Assembly: GCA_937958625.1 (NCBI GenBank)
Contig: CALGNO010000027.1
Location: 1 to 34,200 of the forward strand
DNA: 34,200 nt
Direction of reading: 5' to 3'
Source: an uncultured Neomegalonema sp.
Lineage (GTDB): Bacteria; Pseudomonadota; Alphaproteobacteria; Rhodobacterales; Rhodobacteraceae
A program made the position numbers and the translations under genes. A model generated the notes under the pieces. The model saw nothing but the letters and a program-made list of their open reading frames with translations, did not search any database and was not told the DNA's origin. Positions within the stretch are counted from its first letter, which is position 1. The number at the start of each line of letters is the position of its first letter. Positions 23,338-31,771 of this stretch are shown in pieces.

Positions 23338-25458
23338 ATGGCCACGGCTGCGATGACCGACACCTCCGAGGGATTTAACTTCTCGGCCCTCTATCAGCCC
23401 ACCGTTCTGCTGGCGCTCGCGCTGATGGCCGTGATCGTGATGATGATCCTGCCAATCCCGTCCTTCATGCTCGATATCGGGCTGGCGGTATCCTTCGGGT
23501 TGGCGGTGCTGATTTTTACCGTGGTGCTGTTTATCGAGCGGCCTCTGGATTTCTCGGCCTTTCCGACGATCCTGCTCGCGTCACTGATGTTGCGCCTGTC
23601 GCTGAACGTCTCCTCGACCAAGCTGATCATCGGCGAGGGCCATACCGGCACCGATGCCGCCGGGGGCGTGATCGAAGGCTTTGCGATGTTCGTGATGGGG
23701 GGCAGCCTGTTCCTCGGGCTGGTCGTTTTTCTGGTCCTGCTGATCGTGAACTTCATGGTCATCACCAAGGGCGCGGGCCGTATGGCCGAGGTCGGCGCAC
23801 GCTTTGCCCTCGATGCGATGCCCGGCAAACAACTCGCCATCGACAGTGATCTCGCCGCCGGAGCCATCACCCACGAGGAAGCCCGCGAGCGGCGCAAGAC
23901 CGAGCAGGAAGAAACGACGTTTTTCGGCTCGCTCGACGGTGCCTCGAAATTCGTCAAGGGCGATGCCATTGCCGGGTTGCTGATTACCGCGCTGAACCTG
24001 CTGATGGGTCTGGGCATGGGCATCGGCGTTCATTCGATGGATTTCGGCACCGCGCTGGAAACCTATGCCATCCTGACGGTCGGTGACGGCCTCGTCAGCC
24101 AGATCCCTTCGGTCATCATCTCCATCGCCGCCGCGCTGTTGCTGTCGAAGGGCGGAGCGCTTGGAGCCGCCGACAAGGCGCTGGTGAGTCAGCTCGGTGC
24201 TTATCCCAAGGCCCTCGTGACCGTTGGCGCGCTGATGATGCTGTTCGCCATCGCCCCCGGCTTGCCGCTGGTGCCGTTCATGCTCGGCGGGCTTGCGCTG
24301 GGGGCCGCGGGGTTCATGGCGAACAAGTTCGAAAACGAGCGGATCGAGGCCGCGAAGACCCCGGCCCTCGCCGGTCCGGCCCCGGTTACGGAAAAGCCCG
24401 TGGGCGATGCCATCGACATCGACGACGTTCATATCGCCTTTGCCCCCGACCTGATCTCGGTCGTGACCGATCCCGAGACCGGGCTGGAGGGGCGCATCAC
24501 GGCCCTGCGCCGCCATCTCGCCTCGGAACTCGGCTTTGTCATGCCCGAAGTCCGCATCACCGACGAGCCATCGCTGCCCAGCCGGAGCTATGAAATCCGC
24601 ATCCATGGCGTGAAGACCGCCGCAGATCGTATCCTGCCCGGTCGCTTGCTGGTCCTGCTGCCGGAAAATACCGCCGAGGCCGCCGCCTTTACCGTGGCGG
24701 GCGAGAATGCGCGCGAGCCGGTTTACGGTGCCGCCGCACGCTGGATCGACCCCCAGGCGCGCGATACCGCCGCCGCCGCCGGTCTGCCGATCATCTCGCC
24801 GATCGAGGTACTGGCCACCCATCTGATGGAAACGGTGCAGGGCAATCTCGACCGTCTGTTCACCCGCCGCACCCTGCGCCGCCTGCTCGATGCCTTCGTG
24901 ATGCCGTCAGACCCCGACCGCGCCAAGGCAAACCAGCAATTCCTCGATGAATTCATCCCCGACAAGCTGTCGCTCGACCAATTGCAATCGGTCCTGCGCC
25001 TGTTGCTGGCCGAGCGGGTGCCGGTGCGCAACCTGCAACTGATCATCGAGGCCATCATCGAGGTGCGCAGCCAGAACCTCGCCCCCGAAGCCATTGCCGA
25101 GCATGTGCGCCGCCGCATCGGGTATATCCTCACCGCGCCGCTGATCGACGAAACCGGGTCGCTGCCCCTGATCCAGCTCGACAACGCCTGGGAGAAGATA
25201 TTCTCCGAGCACGAGCTGGATACCGGCACGGGCACCGAGGTCGCGCTGCCGCCGCACGAGTTCAACCGCCTCGCCCAATCCGTTCAGGAAAAGCTAACGG
25301 CTCAGGCGACGAAGGGGCGCTATCCCGCCCTCGTGACCCTCGCCCATCGCCGCCGCTTCGTGCAGCAGGCATTGGCGGCCAAGGGCGTGCGTCATCCCGT
25401 GTTGTCCTACGAGGAAATCGGCCATTCGGTAAAACCCGCCCTGCTCGGTGCCGCCTGA
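23338..25458 (+). CDS. flhA: Flagellar export gate protein FlhA
   Basis: FlhA is the large export-gate component whose cytoplasmic domain forms a nonameric ring that docks chaperones and substrates. The 706-residue product has eight membrane helices in the first half (about 20-330). It also has the FHIPEP-family segments RLSLNVSSTKLIIGEGH and GRMAEVGARFALDAMPGKQLAIDSDL, followed by a cytoplasmic domain (about 355-706) with LARAxx-like ALRRHLASELGFVMPEVRI. A GGGGA ribosome site lies before the ATG. It is followed by fliR after 2 bases. Confidence 0.98.
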   Translation: MATAAMTDTSEGFNFSALYQPTVLLALALMAVIVMMILPIPSFMLDIGLAVSFGLAVLIFTVVLFIERPLDFSAFPTILLASLMLRLSLNVSSTKLIIGEGHTGTDAAGGVIEGFAMFVMGGSLFLGLVVFLVLLIVNFMVITKGAGRMAEVGARFALDAMPGKQLAIDSDLAAGAITHEEARERRKTEQEETTFFGSLDGASKFVKGDAIAGLLITALNLLMGLGMGIGVHSMDFGTALETYAILTVGDGLVSQIPSVIISIAAALLLSKGGALGAADKALVSQLGAYPKALVTVGALMMLFAIAPGLPLVPFMLGGLALGAAGFMANKFENERIEAAKTPALAGPAPVTEKPVGDAIDIDDVHIAFAPDLISVVTDPETGLEGRITALRRHLASELGFVMPEVRITDEPSLPSRSYEIRIHGVKTAADRILPGRLLVLLPENTAEAAAFTVAGENAREPVYGAAARWIDPQARDTAAAAGLPIISPIEVLATHLMETVQGNLDRLFTRRTLRRLLDAFVMPSDPDRAKANQQFLDEFIPDKLSLDQLQSVLRLLLAERVPVRNLQLIIEAIIEVRSQNLAPEAIAEHVRRRIGYILTAPLIDETGSLPLIQLDNAWEKIFSEHELDTGTGTEVALPPHEFNRLAQSVQEKLTAQATKGRYPALVTLAHRRRFVQQALAAKGVRHPVLSYEEIGHSVKPALLGAA

Positions 25459-25460
25459 CT

Positions 25461-26240
25461 ATGGAGGCGGCCCTCGCTTTCCTTGCCACGATGGAGACCT
25501 CGCTGATCCTCTGGTTCGGCGTGTTCGTTCGCGTCACGGCGACCGTTCTGCTGCTGCCGGGTATCGGAGAGCGGGCGGTTCCGGCGCGGGTAAAGCTGGG
25601 CGCGTCCATCGCCTTTTCGCTGATCGTCGCGCCAATGGTCGTCGGCGACTTTCAGCCGGTCAATTCCACGCCCATCGAGATTGGCCGCATCGTCCTAACC
25701 GAAGCGATGGCCGGTCTGTTGATCGGGCTCTCAATCCGGCTGTTGATGTTCGTTATCCAGATTGCCGGCACGATTGCCGGTCAAAGCCTGTCGGTGGCGC
25801 AGATGTTCGGCGGCGTTTCGGGGCCGGAACCCGAGCCGATCTTTGCCACAATCCTGACCCTGGCCGTGATTGCACTGGCCCTCGCGGCTGGCCTGCATGT
25901 CAAGGTCGCGCTGGCCTTGGCCGCCAGTTACCAGATCGCCCCCTTCGGCCTTGCGCTGGCCGCCGATGATGTGGGCAGTTGGGCCGCCGCGAGTGGCAGT
26001 GCCGCCATCACCCTGGCCGTTGGCCTTGCCCTGCCGTTTCTGATCCTGTCCTTCGTTTATAATGTCAGCCTCGGGGCCATCAACCGCGCGATGCCGCAGC
26101 TCATGGTCGCCTTCGTCGGTGCACCCGCCATCGTAATGATGGGGCTGGGCCTGCTTATTCTCGCGCTGCCGGTGATCCTTCAGGTCTGGACGGACCGCCT
26201 CGATCTGGTCCTCGCCAATCCGTTCCGGGTGATGGGATGA
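25461..26240 (+). CDS. fliR: Flagellar export gate protein FliR
   Basis: FliR completes the FliP-FliQ-FliR gate. The 259-residue product has six hydrophobic stretches and FliR marks: FVRVTATVLLLPGIGERAVPARVKLG near the N-terminus, then GRIVLTEAMAGLLIGLSIRLLMFVIQIAGTIAGQSLS. It begins 2 bases after flhA with no clear ribosome site, which suggests coupling, and overlaps flhB by 4 bases (ATGA). Confidence 0.97.
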   Translation: MEAALAFLATMETSLILWFGVFVRVTATVLLLPGIGERAVPARVKLGASIAFSLIVAPMVVGDFQPVNSTPIEIGRIVLTEAMAGLLIGLSIRLLMFVIQIAGTIAGQSLSVAQMFGGVSGPEPEPIFATILTLAVIALALAAGLHVKVALALAASYQIAPFGLALAADDVGSWAAASGSAAITLAVGLALPFLILSFVYNVSLGAINRAMPQLMVAFVGAPAIVMMGLGLLILALPVILQVWTDRLDLVLANPFRVMG

Positions 26241-27343
26241 GTGAAGGCAAGGACGAAGGTCAGGAAAAGACAAATGACCCAACACCCGAGCGCCTGCGAA
26301 AGGCACGGGAAAAGGGTGATGTCGCCAAGTCTACCGATGTCACGGCGGCGGCGTCTTACCTGGGCTTGCTCGCCGCGCTGACCGTGGGCGGTGCATTTGC
26401 GGCGCGGGGCACGGGCGACGCGCTTTATATCTTTCTGGCCCAGCCAGACCGGATCGGGCCCTTGATCCTCGGGCCAGCCGGGATGAGCGCCTCGGCCAGT
26501 ATTCTCAGCGGCGTTCTCTGGGCGATTTCGCCGATTCTGATCGTGCCGTTCCTGTTCACGATCATCGCGCTCTATGCCCAGCAGGCGGTGGTCGTCGCGC
26601 CCTCGAAGCTGGTGATGAAGCTGTCGCGCATTTCGATCATATCGAATGCCAAACAGAAATTCGGCGCGACCGGCATCTTCGAATTTCTCAAAAGCACCGT
26701 GAAGCTGGTTGCGATTTCCATCGTCCTCGGTCTGCTGCTTTCCGCCAGCATCGACCATTATATCGCGATGCCGATGCTGAGTGGAAAGGCACTGCCCGAC
26801 CTGATGCGCGACGAGGGCATCGTGCTGTTGCTCGCGGCGACGGTGGTCGCGATCTTCACCGCCGTTGCCGATTACTTCTGGCGGCTCTTCGACCACCGCC
26901 GCAAGCTGCGCATGACCTTTCAGGAGGTGCGCGACGAGGCGAAGGAATCCGAAGGCGATCCGCACATGAAGCAATCGCGCCAGCGCCGGGCGCGTGAGAT
27001 TGCCACCAACCGCATGATGAGCGACGTGCCCGATGCCGATGTGATTATCGTCAACCCGACCCACTACGCCGTTGCGCTGAAATGGTCCCGTGCTGTCGGA
27101 ACCGCCCCAACCGTGGTCGCCAAGGGCGTCGACGAAATCGCCCTGCGCGTCCGCGAAATCGCCACCGAAAACCGCGTCCCGATCATGTCCGATCCGCCCA
27201 CCGCGCGTCTTTTGCACGCGACCATCGACATCGGTATGGAGATCGAGCCGAGCCACTATAAGGCCGTCGCCGCCGCCATCCGTTTTGCCGATGAAATGCG
27301 CAAGAAGGCAAAGCCGGAACCAGCGGGGGCCGGTGACGTATGA
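26237..27343 (+). CDS. flhB: Flagellar export specificity switch protein FlhB
   Basis: FlhB switches export from rod/hook to filament substrates after self-cleavage. The product is 368 residues: a charged N-terminus with DPTPERLRKAREKGDVAKS (14-32), four membrane helices (about 40-215), the conserved linker FQEVRDEAKESEGDP and the auto-cleavage site NPTH at 273-276 (VNPTHYAVAL). All key residues are present, so the FliK-FlhB switch should work. It overlaps fliR and the following small gene by 4 bases each. Confidence 0.98.
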   Translation: MSEGKDEGQEKTNDPTPERLRKAREKGDVAKSTDVTAAASYLGLLAALTVGGAFAARGTGDALYIFLAQPDRIGPLILGPAGMSASASILSGVLWAISPILIVPFLFTIIALYAQQAVVVAPSKLVMKLSRISIISNAKQKFGATGIFEFLKSTVKLVAISIVLGLLLSASIDHYIAMPMLSGKALPDLMRDEGIVLLLAATVVAIFTAVADYFWRLFDHRRKLRMTFQEVRDEAKESEGDPHMKQSRQRRAREIATNRMMSDVPDADVIIVNPTHYAVALKWSRAVGTAPTVVAKGVDEIALRVREIATENRVPIMSDPPTARLLHATIDIGMEIEPSHYKAVAAAIRFADEMRKKAKPEPAGAGDV

Positions 27344-27687
27344 CCCCCGAAACCCTCGCCCAAATCCTGCGCATCAAGACCGCCCTGCTTGACCAGAAAT
27401 CCCATGCGCTGGCCGAGGTGAACCGCCGCCGTGCCATCACCGAGGCCGGTATCGCCGCGCTGGAGGCGTCGGTCACGGCCACCCCCGATGCCAATGACGG
27501 CATCGGCAGCCTGCACGCCGCCCTGCGCTGGCAAGCCGCCCAGCACGAACGCCTGAAGGCCACCCGAAATACCCTGCCCGCCATCGACCGCGACATCCTC
27601 GCCGCCGAGGAAGAGGTCAAGCTGGCCCTGGGCGAAAAACGCGCGATTGAGCGGTTGGTCGAAGACCCAAGCATTCTTGCGGGATAA
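27340..27687 (+). CDS. Small coiled-coil protein after flhB, possibly FliJ-like
   Basis: The 115-residue product is almost wholly helical: KTALLDQKSHALAEVNRRRAITEAGIAALEASV, a short loop, then AALRWQAAQHERLKATRNTLPAIDRDILAAEEEVKLALGEKRAIERL. Two antiparallel helices of this kind match the fold of FliJ, the stalk of the FliI ATPase, and no other fliJ candidate is present in the window. Family conservation is too low to name it. It overlaps flhB by 4 bases (ATGA), so it is the last gene of the export operon. Confidence 0.65.
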   Translation: MTPETLAQILRIKTALLDQKSHALAEVNRRRAITEAGIAALEASVTATPDANDGIGSLHAALRWQAAQHERLKATRNTLPAIDRDILAAEEEVKLALGEKRAIERLVEDPSILAG

Positions 27688-27732
27688 GCGCCCCCCTTGC
27701 ACTCCCGGCCCGGACCTCTAATATCAACCGTG

Positions 27733-27815
27733 CCTCGGGGAGCCCGCAAGGGCTGAGATGCTGTCACCAGTGAACCCGTTGAACCTGACCCGGATAACGC
27801 CGGCGTAGGAAAGGC
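27733..27815 (+). ncRNA. TPP (thiamine pyrophosphate) riboswitch, THI element
   Basis: The leader of thiB has the conserved THI-box parts in order: CGGGGAGCCC, GGGCTGAGATG, then ACCCGTTGAACCTGACCCGG and GATAACGCCGGCGTAGGAAAG. These form the two arms that bind TPP. A GGGAC/GTCCC hairpin (27816-27830) follows directly and may be part of the expression platform. The riboswitch would turn down the downstream thiamine transporter when TPP is plentiful. Confidence 0.97.
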
Positions 27816-27830
27816 GGGACACGCGGTCCC
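27816..27830 (+). promoter_or_regulatory. Hairpin behind the TPP aptamer (candidate expression platform)
   Basis: GGGAC and GTCCC pair around ACGCG immediately after the aptamer, 36 bases before the thiB start. No T-run follows, so regulation is more likely by ribosome access (the GAGGAT site before the thiB ATG) than by transcription termination. Confidence 0.45.
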
Positions 27831-27866
27831 ATGCCCACCCTGCCCGGCGGCGCATGAGGATATGCA

Positions 27867-28865
27867 ATGAAACACCTGCTCACCGCCGCCGCTTTTTCCC
27901 TGATTGCCCTGCCCGCCATGGCCGAGGAAAAGCCTGAACTGACCGTCTATACCTATGACAGCTTCATCTCCGAATGGGGACCGGGGCCAGCCGTCGAGAA
28001 AGCCTTCGAGGCCATCTGTGATTGCGACCTGAAACTGGTGGCGGCGGGTGATGGTGCGTCTCTGCTGGGCCGGGTGCGGCTGGAGGGGAAACGCAGCGAA
28101 GCCGATGTGGTGCTGGGCCTCGATGCAAATCTGGTGGCGCAGGCGCGGGAAACCGGTCTGTTCGTGCCCCACGGCCAAGACCTGCCTGAAAGCAGCGTTC
28201 CCGGCGGATGGGAGGACGATACCTTTGCCGCCTATGACTGGGGATACTTTGCCTTTGTCTATGACGAGACGCGGTTGGAAAATCCGCCGACCAGCTTCGA
28301 CGACTTGCTGAATGCCCCCGACGACGTGACCATTGTTATCCAAGACCCGCGGACCTCGACACCGGGGCTGGGTCTGTTGCTGTGGGTCAAGCATGTCTAT
28401 GGCGATGAGGCTGATGAAGTGTGGGCAAAGCTCGCCCCGCGCATCGTCACGGTGACGAAAGGCTGGTGGGAGGCCTATTCGGCGTTTCTGGAGGGCGAGG
28501 CGATGATGGCGCTGTCCTACACCACCTCACCCGCCTATCATGTCATCGCCGAAGAAGACGGCACCAAGCGTGCGGCGGCGTTTTCGGATGGCCACTATAT
28601 GCAGATCGAAGTCGCCGGAAAACTGGCCGCTACGGATCAGCCCGAACTGGCCGACCAGTTCCTTGCATTCATGGCGGGTGAAGAGTTCCAGACCATCATT
28701 CCGACCACCAACTGGATGTACCCCGCCTATGGCACCGGCGCGGATTTGCCCGAGGCGTTCAGCGATCTGGTGACGCCTGAGACGTCGCTGATCTTCAAGC
28801 CCGAAGACACCCCCGCCATCCGCGAGGAGGCGCTGGCCGGGTGGCTGGAGGCGTTGAGCAAGTGA
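27867..28865 (+). CDS. thiB: Thiamine ABC transporter substrate-binding protein
   Basis: This periplasmic protein binds thiamine, thiamine phosphate and TPP and delivers them to ThiP. The 332-residue product has a signal peptide (cut after Ala19, AMA-EE) and the ThiB pattern: LTVYTYDSFISEWGPGPAVEKAFEA, then EADVVLGLDANLVAQARETGLF and the C-terminal TNWMYPAYGTGADLPEAF. The location directly behind a TPP riboswitch supports the substrate. Two hairpins after its stop separate it from the rest of the transporter operon, which is interrupted by a DUF29 gene. Confidence 0.96.
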   Translation: MKHLLTAAAFSLIALPAMAEEKPELTVYTYDSFISEWGPGPAVEKAFEAICDCDLKLVAAGDGASLLGRVRLEGKRSEADVVLGLDANLVAQARETGLFVPHGQDLPESSVPGGWEDDTFAAYDWGYFAFVYDETRLENPPTSFDDLLNAPDDVTIVIQDPRTSTPGLGLLLWVKHVYGDEADEVWAKLAPRIVTVTKGWWEAYSAFLEGEAMMALSYTTSPAYHVIAEEDGTKRAAAFSDGHYMQIEVAGKLAATDQPELADQFLAFMAGEEFQTIIPTTNWMYPAYGTGADLPEAFSDLVTPETSLIFKPEDTPAIREEALAGWLEALSK

Positions 28866-28875
28866 AATAAAAGGT

Positions 28876-28900
28876 GATTCTCGCGCTGCGCGTGAGAATC
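28876..28900 (+). terminator. Strong hairpin after thiB
   Basis: GATTCTC GCGC and GCGT GAGAATC form an 11-base-pair stem (one G-U) with a 3-base loop, starting 10 bases after the thiB stop and followed by CTTTAG. The upstream AAAGG can pair with the tail. It probably terminates or attenuates transcription before the DUF29 gene. Confidence 0.75.
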
Positions 28901-28914
28901 CTTTAGAATGCCAA

Positions 28915-28940
28915 CACCCTCGGTTAAAATCCCGAGGGTG
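28915..28940 (+). terminator. Second hairpin before DUF29 gene
   Basis: CACCCTCGG (28915-28923) pairs perfectly with CCGAGGGTG (28932-28940) around an AT-rich 8-base loop and is followed by ACTTT. Together with the first hairpin it makes a double stop between thiB and the downstream genes. Confidence 0.65.
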
Positions 28941-28967
28941 ACTTTCCCTCCCACGAAGGAAGGCAGC

Positions 28968-29456
28968 ATGACAGACACGGCTATCAAGAATCGTCCCTCG
29001 CACTACGAGCAAGACTTCTACGGTTGGACACGGGAACAAGCGAGCGCCCTGGCCGAGCGTCGCGTCATCGACCTTGATTGGGAAAATCTTGCCGAGGAAA
29101 TCGACACCTTGGGACGCTCGAATAAACGTGAAATCCGCAATCGTTTGACGGTGCTGCTCGAACACCTGCTGAAATGGGAGTATCAGCCCGAAAAAAGAAA
29201 ATACGGCTGGCAATCTTCTATTTCCGAGGCACGGATCGGCATTGAAGGCGTAATAATCGACAGCCCGTCGCTCCGCACGCATCCTGAGCAAGTCATCGCC
29301 TTTGCGTATCGCCATGCGAGCCGCCGAGCTGCGCAACACATGCGAAAGACAGTTGCCGATCTGCCGCTTGAGTGTCCCTACGACATCGCACAGATACTTG
29401 ACGATGAGTTCATGCCCGGCGTGGACTGGCACCCCGACGATCTGCTGGATGATTGA
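28968..29456 (+). CDS. DUF29 family protein inserted in the thiamine operon
   Basis: The 162-residue protein has the DUF29 pattern: YEQDFYGWTREQASALAERRVIDLDWENLAEEIDTLGRSNKREIRNRLTVLLEHLLKWEYQPE, then WQSSISEARIGIEGVI and a C-terminal ECPYDIAQILDDEFMPG. The family has no known biochemical function to me, is helical and is often present in many copies in cyanobacteria and scattered in Proteobacteria. The ATG at 28968 has a GAAGGAAGG ribosome site; an upstream ATG at 28908 would place coding over the second hairpin and is less likely. The gene is visibly less GC-rich than thiB and thiP, which suggests recent acquisition. Confidence 0.85.
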   Translation: MTDTAIKNRPSHYEQDFYGWTREQASALAERRVIDLDWENLAEEIDTLGRSNKREIRNRLTVLLEHLLKWEYQPEKRKYGWQSSISEARIGIEGVIIDSPSLRTHPEQVIAFAYRHASRRAAQHMRKTVADLPLECPYDIAQILDDEFMPGVDWHPDDLLDD

Positions 29457-29486
29457 TCGCGCCCTGTTAGTGGCCATCCGAATCCA

Positions 29487-31064
29487 ATGACCACCCTGCG
29501 CCACCCCCTCCCTTTCCGTGTCCGCCTTGGCGGGGGTTTGGCGCTGGCGATCATCTTGATGCTGACCCTCGGCGCGCTCGTCGTTGTGGCGATGCGCGCC
29601 GGAGAGGCCGGGGCGCTGACGGTGCCGGACTGGCGGGCGTTGCGGTTTACCATCGTGCAGGCTTTCTTGTCGGCGCTGCTGTCGGTTCTGCTGGCAATAC
29701 CATTGGCGCGGGCGCTGGCGCGGCGACGGTTTTGGGGGCGGGATACGCTGACCAGTCTGCTCGGCGCGCCGTTCCTGTTGCCGGTGATCGTTGCCATTCT
29801 GGGGGTTATCGCCGTCTGGGGACGGTCGGGATGGATAGCGGACGGAATGGGCGCGCTGGGGCTTGGAAAGCTCAATGTCTATGGGATGCCGGGGGTTCTG
29901 ATTGCCCATGTGTTTTTCAACCTGCCTCTTGCCGCGCGACTGATCCTGCAAGGTTTTTCCGATCTGTCGCCCGAGCGCTGGCGGGTGGCGGCGCAGCTTG
30001 GCATCGAGGGGCGCGCGCTCTTTTGGGTCAACGAATGGCCCGCCATCAGGGCGAGCGCGCCGGGGGCCTTTGCTCTCGTGTTTTTGGTCTGCGCGACGAG
30101 TTTTGCCGTGGCGCTGGCGCTGGGCGGCGGGCCGAGGGCGACGACGCTGGAACTCGCGATCTATGAGGCCGCAAGCTACGATTTTGATCTCGGGCGCGCC
30201 GCCCTGCTGGCCGGTCTGCAATTCGCAGTCTGTGCCGGAGCCGCGTTGCTGGCGCTGGCGGTGCAAGCCCCGGTTACGGCTTCGCCCGGTGCGCTGACTC
30301 TGGTCGAGCGGTGGGACGGGCGTGGGCGGTGGGCGCGGTGGCGTGATGCCGGGATCATTGGTGCGGTGTGCCTGTTCCTCGGCGCGCCTGTGCTGGCCGT
30401 GGCCCTGCGCGGGGTCGCGGGGCTGGACGATCTGGGGCCGCAGGTCTGGGCGGCGGCGGGACGCAGTATCGCCGTGTCAGCCCTCGCCGTGGCGCTTACG
30501 CTGTCGCTGGCAACCGGATTGGCGGCATTGATTGCGGCTTTGCATTCGCGGGGATCGGCGAGCGCGGCGCGGTTGGCGGATGTGGCCGGGATGCTGCCGA
30601 TAGCCGCCTCGCCCTTTGTCATCGGCATCGCGTTTATCATCGTCCTGTTGCCGGTGGCGGACCCGTTTGCACTGGCCCTGCCCCTGACCGCAATTGTCAA
30701 TGCGGCGATGGCCCTGCCCTTTGCCCTGCGCATCCTGACACCGGCGATCAAGCTGGCGCATGACGAGCACGGCAAGCTGGCCGATACGATTGGCCTGAGC
30801 GGATGGACGCGGATTCGCGTGCTCTACGCCCCGCGCTTGCGCAGGCCGATGGGGTTTGCGGCGGGGTTGTCCGGGGCGCTGGCGATGGGAGATCTCGGGG
30901 TCATTGCCCTCTTTTCGACGCCCGACGCGCCGACGCTGCCCCTGCTGATGCATCTGCTGGCGACCAGCCGTCAGGTAGATGCGGCCTATGGCGCGGCGCT
31001 GGTGCTGGTGGCGCTGTCCTTCGGGGTATTCTGGCTGTTTGACTGGCTCGGGAGGCGCAGATGA
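29487..31064 (+). CDS. thiP: Thiamine ABC transporter permease
   Basis: ThiP is the membrane channel of the thiamine importer. The 525-residue product is two fused permease halves with about 12 membrane segments. Each half has an EAA-type loop for the ATPase: ARLILQGFSDLSPERWRVAAQLGIEGRALFWVNEWP in the first and KLADTIGLSGWTRIRVLYAPRLRRPMGF in the second. Length and fusion match ThiP. No good ribosome site precedes the ATG, 30 bases after the DUF29 stop. It overlaps thiQ by 4 bases (ATGA). Confidence 0.95.
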   Translation: MTTLRHPLPFRVRLGGGLALAIILMLTLGALVVVAMRAGEAGALTVPDWRALRFTIVQAFLSALLSVLLAIPLARALARRRFWGRDTLTSLLGAPFLLPVIVAILGVIAVWGRSGWIADGMGALGLGKLNVYGMPGVLIAHVFFNLPLAARLILQGFSDLSPERWRVAAQLGIEGRALFWVNEWPAIRASAPGAFALVFLVCATSFAVALALGGGPRATTLELAIYEAASYDFDLGRAALLAGLQFAVCAGAALLALAVQAPVTASPGALTLVERWDGRGRWARWRDAGIIGAVCLFLGAPVLAVALRGVAGLDDLGPQVWAAAGRSIAVSALAVALTLSLATGLAALIAALHSRGSASAARLADVAGMLPIAASPFVIGIAFIIVLLPVADPFALALPLTAIVNAAMALPFALRILTPAIKLAHDEHGKLADTIGLSGWTRIRVLYAPRLRRPMGFAAGLSGALAMGDLGVIALFSTPDAPTLPLLMHLLATSRQVDAAYGAALVLVALSFGVFWLFDWLGRRR

Positions 31065-31771
31065 TTACGGTCGAGAATGCGGTGATTGCGCGGGGCGGTT
31101 TCACCCTCGCCGCGTCGCTCTCGGTGCCCGCCGGAGAAATCTGTGCGGTCATTGGCCCGTCGGGCAGCGGCAAGTCGACCTTGCTGGAGGCGGTGGCGGG
31201 GTTTTTGCCGCTCACCTCGGGCAGCATCCGCGTGGACGGGACCGAGATCGCTGCCCTGCCCCCGGCGGAGCGGCCCGTGACGCTGTTGTTTCAGGAAAAC
31301 AACCTGTTTCCGCATCTGAACGTGGCGCGCAATACCGGCCTTGGCCTGCGTCCGTCCCTGTCCCTCACCGCAACCGAGAAACGCGCGGTGGCGGATGCGC
31401 TGGGCGAAGTGGGCCTTGGCGATTACGGCGCGCGCCTGCCTGCCGAACTCTCCGGCGGCCAGCGCCAGCGCGCGGGATTGGCAAGGGCATTGCTGCGCGA
31501 CAAGCCGGTGCTGTTGCTGGACGAGCCCTTCGCCGCCCTCGGCCCCGCCCTCCGCCAAGAGATGCTGGCCCTGATCGAGCGGCTGGTTCGGGAGCGCAGC
31601 CTTGCCGTGCTGATGATCACCCACACCCCCGAGGACGCCCGCGCGATCGCCGGTCTGACGGCGGTCTGCATGGAGGGGCACATCGACGGCGCGCGGGCGA
31701 CGGCGGATGTCTTTGCCGACCCGTCGCCAGAACTTGCCGCTTATCTCGGCGTTATCACGCCGCCTGACTGA
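31061..31771 (+). CDS. thiQ: Thiamine ABC transporter ATP-binding protein
   Basis: ThiQ is the ATPase of the thiamine importer. The 236-residue product has Walker A GPSGSGKST (32-40), the Q-loop QENNLFPHLNV (Gln78), signature LSGGQRQ (130-136), Walker B VLLLDEP (150-156) and the switch His in MITHT. It is coupled to thiP and converges on the epimerase gene with a 17-base overlap of the two 3' ends. Confidence 0.95.
   Translation: MITVENAVIARGGFTLAASLSVPAGEICAVIGPSGSGKSTLLEAVAGFLPLTSGSIRVDGTEIAALPPAERPVTLLFQENNLFPHLNVARNTGLGLRPSLSLTATEKRAVADALGEVGLGDYGARLPAELSGGQRQRAGLARALLRDKPVLLLDEPFAALGPALRQEMLALIERLVRERSLAVLMITHTPEDARAIAGLTAVCMEGHIDGARATADVFADPSPELAAYLGVITPPD

Noticed and set aside
27183..28394. 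Minus-strand frame crossing flhB, the coiled-coil gene, the riboswitch and thiB
   Set aside because: It runs through a conserved riboswitch and several real genes; not a gene.
28527..30266. Minus-strand frame of 579 codons over thiB, DUF29 and thiP
   Set aside because: It crosses two hairpins and three supported genes, with shadow-like Arg/Gln/His composition.
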